Positions 1 through 7,214 of a DNA stretch of 64,000 nucleotides are shown piece by piece. This stretch comes from Dysgonomonas mossii DSM 22836 (GTDB lineage Bacteria > Bacteroidota > Bacteroidia > Bacteroidales > Dysgonomonadaceae), in NCBI RefSeq assembly GCF_000213575.1, contig NZ_GL892010.1:84624-148623 (forward strand), in the 5' to 3' direction. Each line of letters opens with the position of its first letter. The stretch's first letter is position 1. A model generated the notes under the pieces. That model worked only from the letters and a program-made list of their open reading frames with translations, had not been told where the DNA came from and made no database searches. A program made the translations under genes and the position numbers.

Positions 1-11
1 TAAATAAAAGT

Positions 12-37
12 AAAGAGTATTAATACTCTTTTTTATT
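12..37 (+). terminator. Intrinsic terminator for a gene left of the window
   Basis: A perfect inverted repeat, AAAGAGTA-TTAA-TACTCTTT, is followed by a T run (32-37). It would end a plus-strand gene lying before the window; since the arms are A/T rich it may also work on the minus strand for the remnant at 66-287. Confidence 0.6.
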
Positions 38-65
38 TATTAACTAACTTTTTATTGTTATCCTT

Positions 66-287
66 CTATAGATCGATTGTGTAATACGATCGACAATTCA
101 GGAAGATAAATTTGAATGTTCCTGTATAAGAAAGCTTTTGGGAAGATATGATGATAACATTCCAATTTCCAGTAGATTCCAGGCTAGTAGCTATATTATA
201 ACCTATGACTCTATTTCCTTCTGTAATTAAAGCTGTCTTCTTTTTCTGATTTGGAGACCCGATTCTCATCCTTCCATTCATATGCAA
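66..287 (-). pseudogene. Remnant of a short-chain dehydrogenase (SDR) N-terminus
   Basis: The 73-residue reading frame carries TALITEGNRVIGYNIA near its start. This matches the nucleotide-binding TGxxxGIG region of short-chain dehydrogenases (usual form TALITGGNRGIG), with two of the glycines changed to Glu and Val. It is followed by a strand resembling the second beta strand of the Rossmann fold (NWNVIIISSQ). A complete SDR has about 240-280 residues; here the similarity stops after roughly 50 residues and the frame soon ends. I read this as a decayed fragment. Loss of the glycines argues against NAD(P) binding. A real, unrelated small protein is possible but less likely. Confidence 0.5.
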
Positions 288-558
288 AATGTATTGAATA
301 GCTTATAAAGGAAATAATTTGCCTAATATATTTTGTTATACATTTTTGCTTATTAATTACATAATTCACAGATTAACAAGTCATATCTATTTTTCAATTG
401 TTTTAACTATAGAAAGACAGATATCTGTCAGATACAATTTAAAGCATAATCTGAGTATTATGTATGAAAAAATAAAAGCATTCGCCGGATTGTCAACACC
501 GCTATGCTCCATCACTTCCGGTTGACTGAAAATCAAATAATAATTAAAAACAAAGAAA

Positions 559-843
559 ATGGAATTAGGTATCATTGGTTCAATAGTCATTGGCGTCCTT
601 GCAGGTTTTATAGCCGGTTACATTACAAAAGGACGTGGTTTCGGTTTAATTGTAAACCTGATAGTGGGTTTAATCGGAGCGGTCTTAGGCGGATTTCTTT
701 TCAGCGTACTAGGTATAAATTGGGGTGGGATTGTAGGAATGCTGATTGTGTCAGTTGTCGGTGCAGTTGTCTTTTTATGGATACTATCTTTATTTGGCGG
801 GTATAATCGCAATAATAAGTCCGGAGGTAAATCTAACGGTTAG
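559..843 (+). CDS. GlsB/YeaQ/YmgE family stress-response membrane protein
   Basis: A 94-residue integral membrane protein with three glycine-rich hydrophobic helices (about residues 2-22, 29-50 and 57-78) and a short polar Asn/Lys/Gly tail. The small-residue packing (GFIAGYITKGRG, GAVLGGFL) is typical of the transglycosylase-associated family, small inner-membrane proteins linked to general stress in Enterobacteria. The biochemical role of the family is not established. It precedes a run of envelope genes in the same direction (33 bp to the next gene), so it may share a transcript with the porin-like protein. Family assignment is firm; function is inferred only from relatives. Confidence 0.85.
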   Translation: MELGIIGSIVIGVLAGFIAGYITKGRGFGLIVNLIVGLIGAVLGGFLFSVLGINWGGIVGMLIVSVVGAVVFLWILSLFGGYNRNNKSGGKSNG

Positions 844-875
844 ATTATTTAGTTGTAAATAATAAAAAATAAATT

Positions 876-1379
876 ATGAAAAAAATCATATTATTACTTG
901 CTTGCATAGCTACAGGACTTAGTCTTTCCGCCCAAAAAGGAGACAAAGCTGCTATTGGCAGTTTAGGTTATCAAACCGATTATAAACGTTTTGCAATCGG
1001 TGTACAGGGACGATATAACATCCTGGATAATGTACGTATAGCTCCCGATATTACATTTTATTTCCCCAAAGATAAAGTAACAGGATTGGACGTTATGTTA
1101 AATGTGCATTATGTCTTCAAACTTCCACAAGAAAGAATATCAGTCTTCCCTTTAGCCGGCTTGGGTATACAAAATAATTTTTATGGAAGACAATCAGTTA
1201 CAATCGGGGGAACAGAACAAAAAACAGATTCTCATACAGAAACAGATTTAGCATTCAATCTGGGAGGAGGTATTACCTACCAAGTAGATGACAGGTTCTT
1301 TTTGAATGCTGAGGCTCGATTTATATTAGGAGACAACGACTGTGCTGTAATCCTGATTGGATACGGATACAAATTTTAA
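876..1379 (+). CDS. Small outer-membrane beta-barrel protein (porin-like)
   Basis: 167 residues with a clear signal peptide (MKKIILLLACIATGLSLSAQ, cleavage after about residue 20) and an amphipathic beta-strand pattern ending in the C-terminal aromatic GYGYKF expected of an outer-membrane barrel. Strands such as FAIGVQGRYNI, IAPDITFYF, LDVMLNVHYVF and FLNAEARFIL suggest about eight strands. The size fits the OprF/OmpX-like barrel class. It lies between the GlsB-type gene and the OmpA-family gene with short gaps, suggesting one envelope-stress transcription unit. The function (structural, adhesin or channel) cannot be read from the sequence. Confidence 0.8.
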   Translation: MKKIILLLACIATGLSLSAQKGDKAAIGSLGYQTDYKRFAIGVQGRYNILDNVRIAPDITFYFPKDKVTGLDVMLNVHYVFKLPQERISVFPLAGLGIQNNFYGRQSVTIGGTEQKTDSHTETDLAFNLGGGITYQVDDRFFLNAEARFILGDNDCAVILIGYGYKF

Positions 1380-1403
1380 ATAAAAAATTATACAAATACA
1401 ATT

Positions 1404-2573
1404 ATGAAAAAGATTATACTACTTTTTATTATTACACTTTCAGCGGTTACCTTATCAGCTCAGCAAAAAGAAGGCCAAAGTGCCCAAGCGGGTAGTAATA
1501 CTACATTTGTTGATAACGGTTTCTGGGATAACTGGTTTATCGGAGCCGGAGCCGGGGCAAATATCTATTTCGGAGACAAAGATGTAGATGCTACTTTTTG
1601 GAGACGAATGACGGTAACGCCTAATTTTCAATTCGGAAAATGGTTTAATCCTTATTCCGGAGCTCGTATCAAACTATCGGGAGGAACAAACATACATACT
1701 TTCAATAATGATGCATCGCTGATGACCCGCAACAGGTACGTGAGCGCTGAACTAAATTATATGTTGAATGTGACCGATTACCTGATGCCTTATAATGCCG
1801 ACCGTGTTTACGCTTTCATCCCATATATCGGTGTGGGGTGGGCATATGGTTGGGACTACAAAAAACTCCCTGAGTATGCAAGCAACAGCAATCACGTAAA
1901 CAGTGTAACATTTGATGCAGGTATCATTAACCGTTTCAGATTTTCTCCACGTGTTGCCCTTGATATTGAACTATCAGGTAAATTGCTCAAAGATGATTTT
2001 GACCAACGCACAGGAAGCAAAAGAGGTTATGATCTTTTGGGAACAGCCTCTGCCAGTCTTGTCTTCACAGTCGGAAAGAAAGCGGTATTTACCGAAGCCA
2101 TACTAAGGGATCAGTCGGAAATAGACAATTTGAACAACACGATCAATATGCAGCGTGCCGATATGGCAAGATTAGCGCAGCGCCCGGTTGAACAGGCAGA
2201 ACCTACCGTCGTTGTAAAAGAAGTTATCAGGGAAGTCCAGGTTAGCGAAGAACCTGTCAATAATGTTGTCCTGTTCGGTATTAACAAGGTAAAGGTTGAA
2301 TCCCACCAGGAAGTCAATGTTTATAATGTAGCCAAATATCTGAAAGAAAATCCGGATAAGAAAGTCAGGGTCATCGGCTATACTGATAAAGAAACAGGAA
2401 CAGCCGTCATAAATGAAAAACTATCCAGACAAAGGGCTCAAAATGTGGCTGATGTCATCACCGGCAAATACGGAATAAATCAGGACCGTGTTATTGTTGA
2501 ATGGGAAGGTCAGACCAACCCTCCTTTCGATGTAATGGAGTGGAACCGTGCCGTAATTTTATATATTGAATAA
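1404..2573 (+). CDS. OmpA-family protein: outer-membrane barrel plus peptidoglycan-binding domain
   Basis: 389 residues. A signal peptide (to about residue 20) is followed by an N-terminal beta-barrel domain (about 35-215), a linker with a short coiled coil (about 225-260, DNLNNTINMQRADMARLAQ) and a C-terminal OmpA domain (about 285-389). The OmpA domain shows the expected GYTD, the TGT...N..LS..RA helix and the closing NRAV, residues that bind diaminopimelate in peptidoglycan in this family. The protein therefore probably ties the outer membrane to the cell wall. It starts 25 bp after the porin-like gene, with which it shares a very similar signal peptide. This architecture is common and abundant in Bacteroidales. 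Confidence 0.9.
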   Translation: MKKIILLFIITLSAVTLSAQQKEGQSAQAGSNTTFVDNGFWDNWFIGAGAGANIYFGDKDVDATFWRRMTVTPNFQFGKWFNPYSGARIKLSGGTNIHTFNNDASLMTRNRYVSAELNYMLNVTDYLMPYNADRVYAFIPYIGVGWAYGWDYKKLPEYASNSNHVNSVTFDAGIINRFRFSPRVALDIELSGKLLKDDFDQRTGSKRGYDLLGTASASLVFTVGKKAVFTEAILRDQSEIDNLNNTINMQRADMARLAQRPVEQAEPTVVVKEVIREVQVSEEPVNNVVLFGINKVKVESHQEVNVYNVAKYLKENPDKKVRVIGYTDKETGTAVINEKLSRQRAQNVADVITGKYGINQDRVIVEWEGQTNPPFDVMEWNRAVILYIE

Positions 2574-2590
2574 TTAAAGAATAAGGAAAG

Positions 2591-2872
2591 ATGAAAAAGA
2601 TTTTAAATATACTTTTTATTTCAGGATGCGTGTTAATACTCTCCTCATGCAATACAAAAACTGGAGCAGACAAAGATTTTGAGAATATGAAAGATTCTGT
2701 AAATAAGTCTATTGATAAAGCGGCTGATAAAACAAAAGAGGATGCCGGGGAGGTAAAAGATTCCTGGAATCAGACAAAAGATGCTGTTGATAAAAAAGCA
2801 GATACAATCAAGAGCAATATAAAGAAAGACGTCAAAGATATAAAGGAAGATGTTAAGAAAAAATTAGATTGA
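2591..2872 (+). CDS. Small charged lipoprotein, first of a tandem pair
   Basis: 93 residues with a lipoprotein signal (lipobox LSSC; modified Cys about residue 20), then a very polar helical tail dominated by Lys/Asp/Glu, with repeated units such as SVNKSIDKAADKTKEDAG and VKDSWNQTKDAVDKK. The tail resembles YtxH/apolipoprotein-like amphipathic repeats and should form an extended helix at the membrane surface. It is a paralogue of the next gene (shared NT..GA.KD.EN.K.SV..S.DKA.DKTKE..G.VKDSWN..K), so the pair arose by duplication together with the downstream hairpin. No function is known to me. There are only 17 bp after the OmpA-family stop, so it is probably co-transcribed with it. Confidence 0.8.
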   Translation: MKKILNILFISGCVLILSSCNTKTGADKDFENMKDSVNKSIDKAADKTKEDAGEVKDSWNQTKDAVDKKADTIKSNIKKDVKDIKEDVKKKLD

Positions 2873-2892
2873 CATCCCAACACGGTGAAAAT

Positions 2893-2924
2893 GCCGACCG
2901 ATCAGAATAAATAAAGAGGTCGGC
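2893..2924 (+). terminator. Hairpin after first lipoprotein (duplicated element, copy 1)
   Basis: Stem GCCGACC / GGTCGGC with an 18-nt A-rich loop. It lies in a longer direct repeat beginning GTGAAAATGCC that recurs after the second lipoprotein gene. There is no T run directly after the stem, so it may be a processing site or leaky terminator rather than a strong one. Confidence 0.6.
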
Positions 2925-2948
2925 TTATTTCAAATTAAACAAAGAAAA

Positions 2949-3179
2949 ATGAAAAAGATTATAAGTATACTGTCTATCTCAGTATTTGTATTCGTTTCAT
3001 GCAATACAACAAGAGGCGCCGGGAAAGATTATGAAAACGCAAAAGAATCGGTCACTGAATCTGTCGATAAAGCCGTTGATAAAACAAAAGAGGGTGTCGG
3101 CAATGTAAAAGATTCATGGAATAATACAAAGTCGGATACCATCAAAACTGTTATAAAGAAAGATGTTCCGGTAAAATAG
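2949..3179 (+). CDS. Small charged lipoprotein, second of a tandem pair
   Basis: 76 residues, paralogous to the 93-residue lipoprotein just upstream but with a shorter tail. The lipobox is FVSC, and the mature part begins NTTRGAGKDYENAKESV. The same KEGVGNVKDSWNNTKSD block is present; about 17 residues of the repeat tail are missing, ending in IKKDVPVK. The gene follows the copy-1 hairpin and is itself followed by a copy-2 hairpin, showing that gene and hairpin were duplicated as a unit. The role is unknown; an envelope-stress surface lipoprotein is the best guess from the neighbours. Confidence 0.78.
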   Translation: MKKIISILSISVFVFVSCNTTRGAGKDYENAKESVTESVDKAVDKTKEGVGNVKDSWNNTKSDTIKTVIKKDVPVK

Positions 3180-3204
3180 TATTATATCCGGACTATGTGA
3201 AAAT

Positions 3205-3236
3205 GCCAACCGATCACAATAAATAAAAAGGTTGGC
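3205..3236 (+). terminator. Hairpin after second lipoprotein (duplicated element, copy 2)
   Basis: Stem GCCAACC / GGTTGGC with an 18-nt loop nearly identical to copy 1. Compared with copy 1, one base pair has changed on both sides (G to A on the left, C to T on the right), so pairing is kept. That is direct evidence that the stem matters as RNA. Confidence 0.65.
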
Positions 3237-3258
3237 TTATCTCAAAGATGAATATAAT

Positions 3259-3666
3259 ATGAAAAAGTTACTGATTCTAAGTATAATGATATTAACGGTT
3301 GTTGGTTTTATGTCTTGCGGAAACGATGACGACGATGCTCCGGCATTAGGTGCCAATGTGCAGGTTACAGTAAAGAACTTAGTGGGTACTATCCAACCCA
3401 ATACTACTGTTTACTTATACAAGGATACGGAAGTAGATAGTTCTACAAAAAGTGCTGACGCGGACAAACATGTTGTAACAGATCAGAATGGTGTTGCGAC
3501 ATTCAGTTTAAATTTTACAGAATTAAATCTATTTGAATCCAAAACGACTCTGTCTTTTGCCGTCTTTTATGAGGTTGGAGGTGTTGAATTTATTGCTCCG
3601 GGCAGTACTAGTGTGACTGTAAAGAGAAATGATGAGAAAAAACTGAATCTTATAATTCCAATCTAA
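3259..3666 (+). CDS. Lipoprotein with Ig-like/transthyretin-like fold
   Basis: 135 residues when started at the ATG that begins MKKLLILSIM; an in-frame ATG 27 bp upstream would add a poorly fitting leader that overlaps the hairpin. A lipobox (GFMSC) is followed by an acidic GNDDDDA stretch, typical of Bacteroidetes lipoproteins destined for the cell surface. The rest is beta-rich (VQVTVKNLVGTIQPNTTVYLY, VVTDQNGVATFSLNF) and resembles the carboxypeptidase-regulatory/Ig-like fold, where the D-NG-A-F pattern marks a conserved turn. No enzyme motif is visible. The function is unknown; a surface-exposed binding or structural protein is likely. Confidence 0.75.
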   Translation: MKKLLILSIMILTVVGFMSCGNDDDDAPALGANVQVTVKNLVGTIQPNTTVYLYKDTEVDSSTKSADADKHVVTDQNGVATFSLNFTELNLFESKTTLSFAVFYEVGGVEFIAPGSTSVTVKRNDEKKLNLIIPI

Positions 3667-3679
3667 AAAGAAGAAATAC

Positions 3680-4660
3680 ATGGAAGAACAAATAGAAAAA
3701 GAAGATGATTATCAGAAAGATAATCATCTGAGTGTTGGAGTAAAAAAATATTTAAAAGTGCTGAATGATGGAGTTCCTGTTGAAACATTATCGAAAGAGG
3801 ATGCCCGCAATGTTCTTGTAACAGCACAGAATGGAGTGAAAGTAGATTTATCAGGGATTGAAGAATCTGAAAAAATAATTACAGATAAAGATTATCCGGT
3901 AAAACTAACGATTGTTCGTCCTAAGGGAATAACAAAAAAACTACCCGCTTTTATTTTTATACATGGAGGTGGGTGGATTTTAGGTGACTATAATACGTAT
4001 AAACGGATGGTACGCGACTTAGTCATAGAATCGGGATATGCCGCTGTTTTCATAAATTATAACCCTTCGCCAGAAGCTAAGTATCCACAGGCTATCAATG
4101 AAATTTATGCAGCTACCAAGTGGGTATCAAAGCATGGAGACGAAATAAATATAGACAGTAAACGTCTGGCTCTGGTCGGAAATAGTGCCGGAGGAAATAT
4201 GGCTATTGCTACCAGCTTATTGGCAAAGAAAAATAATGATTCATTTATCAAAGTTCAGATTTTATTATGGCCCGTGACAAACACTGATTTCGATACAGAA
4301 TCGTACAAAATGTATGGTGAACAAAGATTTTTGACTGCATCAATGATGAAATGGATGTTCGATCAGTATACAGCCGATTTAAAACAACGTAAAGAGATTT
4401 ACCTTTCACCTCTTTTGGCTTCTATTGATGAACTTAGGGGATTACCACCTACCATCGTACAGGTGGCAGAAAATGATATATTGAGGGATGAGGGCGAAGC
4501 GTTTGGGCGTAAGCTCGATGAAGCAGGAGTCGATGTTACAACTATCCGTTACAATGGTGTAATTCATGATTTCGGGCTATTGAATGGGTTAGCAGCCTCA
4601 CCCCAAACACGTTCGATGGTCATATATTCGGCAGGTATATTAAAATATTATCTCAAATAA
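3680..4660 (+). CDS. Alpha/beta hydrolase, HSL-type esterase/lipase
   Basis: 326 residues. The oxyanion-hole motif HGGGW (95-99) and nucleophile elbow GNSAGG with Ser169 are diagnostic of the hormone-sensitive-lipase family of carboxylesterases. The rest of the triad is visible as Asp266 (AENDILRDEG) and His296 (GVIHDFGLL). There is no signal peptide, so it should be cytoplasmic and act on short-chain acyl esters or similar substrates; the real substrate cannot be told. The N-terminal 40 residues are polar and variable. It starts 13 bp after the lipoprotein gene and is followed 13 bp later by a small membrane-anchored protein, so these are probably one operon. Confidence 0.88.
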   Translation: MEEQIEKEDDYQKDNHLSVGVKKYLKVLNDGVPVETLSKEDARNVLVTAQNGVKVDLSGIEESEKIITDKDYPVKLTIVRPKGITKKLPAFIFIHGGGWILGDYNTYKRMVRDLVIESGYAAVFINYNPSPEAKYPQAINEIYAATKWVSKHGDEINIDSKRLALVGNSAGGNMAIATSLLAKKNNDSFIKVQILLWPVTNTDFDTESYKMYGEQRFLTASMMKWMFDQYTADLKQRKEIYLSPLLASIDELRGLPPTIVQVAENDILRDEGEAFGRKLDEAGVDVTTIRYNGVIHDFGLLNGLAASPQTRSMVIYSAGILKYYLK

Positions 4661-4673
4661 ATAAAAAATAGTT

Positions 4674-4883
4674 ATGAAAAAAGTATTATTTGGTCTAGTA
4701 ATTGGCTCTTTAGCAGGGTATTTAATTCGTAAGCTGCAAGACGATGGGCAATTTGACTGTATTTATGACAATGCTAACAAATTTTTCAGGAAATCAAAGA
4801 AAGATTTAAAGAATATAACCGATATTGTTAAAAACGAAGCCGGATATTTAAAAGATCGAGTAGAGGTGAAAACTGAAAAATAA
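4674..4883 (+). CDS. Small YtxH-like membrane-anchored protein
   Basis: 69 residues. An N-terminal hydrophobic segment (VLFGLVIGSLAGYLI, about 4-18) is followed by a charged amphipathic helix (NKFFRKSKKDLKNITDIVKNEAGYLKDRVE). This layout matches the YtxH-like group of small general-stress proteins with a glycine-containing anchor and a Lys/Glu tail. The function is unknown. It is the last gene before a strong terminator, closing the envelope/stress gene run that begins at 559. Confidence 0.7.
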   Translation: MKKVLFGLVIGSLAGYLIRKLQDDGQFDCIYDNANKFFRKSKKDLKNITDIVKNEAGYLKDRVEVKTEK

Positions 4884-4919
4884 AAAAGAATGTTTTTTCG
4901 ATTCTTCCGGTAAATGAAA

Positions 4920-4980
4920 TACGGTAAATAAAAATACCATTTAGGGAAATTATTCCTTAAATGGTATTTGCCGTATGTTT
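4920..4980 (+). terminator. Strong intrinsic terminator after the envelope/stress gene run
   Basis: A long stem: AATACCATTTAgGGAA pairs with TTCCtTAAATGGTATT, extended outward by TACGG / CCGTA, with a short loop and T-rich sequence after it. It ends the gene series that closes with the YtxH-like protein. Confidence 0.75.
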
Positions 4981-5477
4981 TACAAAGATTAGGAATAAAG
5001 CTAGAGACCTCTGATCTATACCCATACGATCAAATTTCATATACATATATAATAGGAATTACACATCTAACGAGTCCATAAAGGTATATAATCACACAAT
5101 GGTATATCTGTAATATACCTACATAGAGCTTCCTATTGCTTTACCCTGTTATTGGATACAATAAATACTTTCATTTAATGCTTATTTACTCCATCTGTCA
5201 TATTTTAATCGTTTAAACCACAATAAGGAATCTACAATGAAAAGTAGAATGAAAGGAAGCATAAGTAAAATACTTATAAATGTTTTTATCCCCAATCCAT
5301 TGAATTCTCATTCGGATGTAATCTCTTAGCAGGCACAAATACCGAAAAATTTCTATAGATATAAAATGGGGTTGTGTTTGTTAGTTAAAATATTTGTTAT
5401 TCGTATAAAAAAAACAATAATTAACTATATGTCAGTATTTTATAGCAAAAGGGCAGTGATCTTTAAATACTTAGACG
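4981..5477. other. Non-coding A/T-rich gap
   Basis: About 500 bp with many stops in all frames and no recognisable protein similarity. No tRNA-like or repeat structure is apparent. The right part leads into the promoter of the RRM gene. Confidence 0.5.
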
Positions 5478-5485
5478 TATCTTTG
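5478..5485 (+). promoter_or_regulatory. Bacteroidetes -7 box (TATCTTTG) of the RRM gene
   Basis: TATCTTTG fits the TAnnTTTG consensus. A start a few bases downstream would give a 5' leader of about 115 nt before the ATG at 5608. Long leaders are common in cold-shock-type RNA-binding genes and may carry autoregulation. I see no good -33 TTTG at the usual spacing. Confidence 0.5.
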
Positions 5486-5607
5486 TATTAAAGATTTGAG
5501 TTTTTATTACAAATTTCATACTTATCCTTTAATTCCGCAGATTTTGAGTTTAAAGTGCTTATTTGCCGTAATTCTCTTCTGATTATTTATTTTATAATTT
5601 TTTTACA

Positions 5608-5907
5608 ATGAACATTTTTATCGCAGGTTTGAGTTACGATGTTAACGATGCCGATTTAAACACTTTTTTTAAGGAGTATGGAGTTATTAATTCAGCTAAA
5701 GTTATTATGGATCGTAGTACCAGCAGGTCTAAAGGCTACGGGTTTGTTGAAATGGACAACAACGAAGATGCAAATAAAGCAATTTCAAAACTGAACGGAG
5801 TTGAATATGATGGAAGAACTATCTCAGTCTCAGAAGCAAGACCTCGTCAGGAAAGAAATAACAACTCTTATGGTAACAATAGAGGAGGTTATAACAACAG
5901 ATATTGA
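5608..5907 (+). CDS. Single-RRM RNA-binding protein, first of two paralogues
   Basis: 99 residues with one RNA-recognition motif (about 1-77). RNP2 is NIFIAGL (2-7) and RNP1 is KGYGFVEM, carrying the aromatic residues that stack on RNA bases. The tail (about 78-99) is Asn/Gly/Arg-rich (NRGGYNNRY) like eukaryotic glycine-rich RNA-binding proteins. This class is widespread in Bacteroidetes and is thought to take a global RNA-chaperone role where Hfq is absent; that is family knowledge. A second copy is at 18299-18589. It has its own promoter box, a long leader and a tight terminator, so it is a monocistronic unit. Confidence 0.92.
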   Translation: MNIFIAGLSYDVNDADLNTFFKEYGVINSAKVIMDRSTSRSKGYGFVEMDNNEDANKAISKLNGVEYDGRTISVSEARPRQERNNNSYGNNRGGYNNRY

Positions 5908-5932
5908 CAAATATTTTACAGATTCAATATAA

Positions 5933-5967
5933 AAATAAGGTAGCTCAATCGGGCTACCTTATTTTAT
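5933..5967 (+). terminator. Intrinsic terminator of the RRM gene
   Basis: A perfect 12-bp stem, AAATAAGGTAGC / GCTACCTTATTT, with an 8-nt loop and trailing T's. The flanking A's and T's make it usable in both directions. Confidence 0.85.
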
Positions 5968-6422
5968 TTACTCTCGATCATATTTTTATCTTAGTAAAAA
6001 ATATCTATAGAAAATAAGTTGCTGATAGATGGATTTTAGATAAGATCTTTCAGCGTAGAGATACAACATTGAACAATATGTACTCCAATATTTTGAACTC
6101 TGTTTTTTATAAGTAGAGCTGTATATTGATCTACAATACCACACTTTTTTAGGTGTAGAAACAACTATATTTCCGATCCTGATTTTTTGTTTATTTGTCA
6201 GATCAGGAGGAGTACTGGTCATAACCTAATTTAAAAAGATATAGGAAAACGTGATGAAGAAAACGCTTTTAATAGATGAGAGAGGTGATCGTCTTCCGGC
6301 GGGCCTCTCTCTACGAAATGTAATATTATGCAAACATCTTACACTCGCTATATTAAAACAGTAATTACATATATTTCGTTTAATAAATTACTGTTAATTA
6401 ACCTACTAATAATTTAAACTTC
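5968..6422. other. Gap with an isolated GC-rich hairpin (6278-6311)
   Basis: No convincing gene. A minus-strand frame of 78 codons (5986-6222) has unlikely composition and no family resemblance. The notable object is a hairpin GAGAGAGG / CCTCTCTC (6278-6285 with 6304-6311) enclosing a GC-rich 18-nt loop, out of character for this A/T-rich gap. No T run follows on either strand, so it is not a standard terminator. Confidence 0.4.
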
Positions 6423-6818
6423 TTAAAGAACGACACCTTCCTTGATTTGAATTTCTTTTATTTTACGATCAGCTTTTTGTCGGGCTTTCATTTTTGACTT
6501 TTCTGCTTTTTCGATAGCCTTGAGAGTAGATTTTTCTAATTTTTGTTGATCTTTATTGGCTCTTTTCTCTACATCATTACTTGCATCTTTTCTCGCTTTT
6601 TCAGATGATTTTTTATTGTTCTTTTCTTGTTGTTTCTTCGCCTTTTCAATATTTTTTTCTTGTTGTTCCTCTGCATTCTTAATTTCTTTTGCTTCTTTCT
6701 CCTTAATTTTAGTTATTTCAGATGATGTCTTTTCACTGATTACCACATTTTGCCCGTGAAGAAAAACAGGTAGCGATATGCCTATCAGCATAATTGTAAA
6801 AATGATAATTTTTTTCAT
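6423..6818 (-). CDS. Secreted Lys/Glu-rich coiled-coil protein
   Basis: 131 residues from the ATG that gives MKKIIIFTIMLIG; an upstream in-frame ATG would place 14 odd residues before the signal peptide. The signal peptide ends near HGQ (about residue 23). Nearly all the rest is one charged helix made of Lys, Glu, Ala, Gln and Asn (for example KEIKNAEEQQEKNIEKAKKQ), a strong coiled-coil signature resembling periplasmic TolA-like or colicin-like stalks. There are no Cys, no lipobox and no enzyme motif. It stands alone between two gaps. The function is unknown; a periplasmic structural or stress protein is plausible. Confidence 0.7.
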   Translation of the reverse strand: MKKIIIFTIMLIGISLPVFLHGQNVVISEKTSSEITKIKEKEAKEIKNAEEQQEKNIEKAKKQQEKNNKKSSEKARKDASNDVEKRANKDQQKLEKSTLKAIEKAEKSKMKARQKADRKIKEIQIKEGVVL

Positions 6819-7214
6819 TTGTTTTTGTTTTGAATAATATATTCCTATTATAATAAACATTTGAAAGAATTATTAGTTGGTTATTTCACAACAAATTAAC
6901 GAATATTGTTTATCAGTTCTAGATTGAAGTACAAATAGTTTATAACCTTATTCAACAGAGTAATTCACTATAAATCTTTCATAAAGAAACGAGTAAAATA
7001 AAATTTATGGAAATTCATCTCATCCACTTATATAATAAGCATTTAACTATTAATAACTTGTAGAAAATGACAAAATAAAGCAATTTACTATTAGTACTTG
7101 AAAATAATTCTACCTTTACAATACACCAGCTTTTTACTGTAAAAGATTACCCTTCTCGAAAGTTTTTGAGAAAAAAAAAGATCAGTGGTAGAAGGCATTA
7201 ATTAATATAGTACA
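6819..7214. other. Intergenic gap between divergent genes
   Basis: Divergent promoter region for the coiled-coil protein (minus) and the desaturase (plus). TACCTTTA at 7111-7118 is one base off the TAnnTTTG box and could start the desaturase transcript about 95 bp before its ATG. Nothing else stands out. Confidence 0.35.

Noticed and set aside
319-525. Plus-strand frame of 68 codons before the GlsB-type gene
   Set aside because: Composition typical of translated A/T-rich non-coding DNA; overlaps an equally unconvincing minus-strand frame.
5986-6222. Minus-strand frame of 78 codons in the gap after the RRM gene
   Set aside because: Ser/Tyr-rich, irregular composition, no family resemblance and no promoter box.
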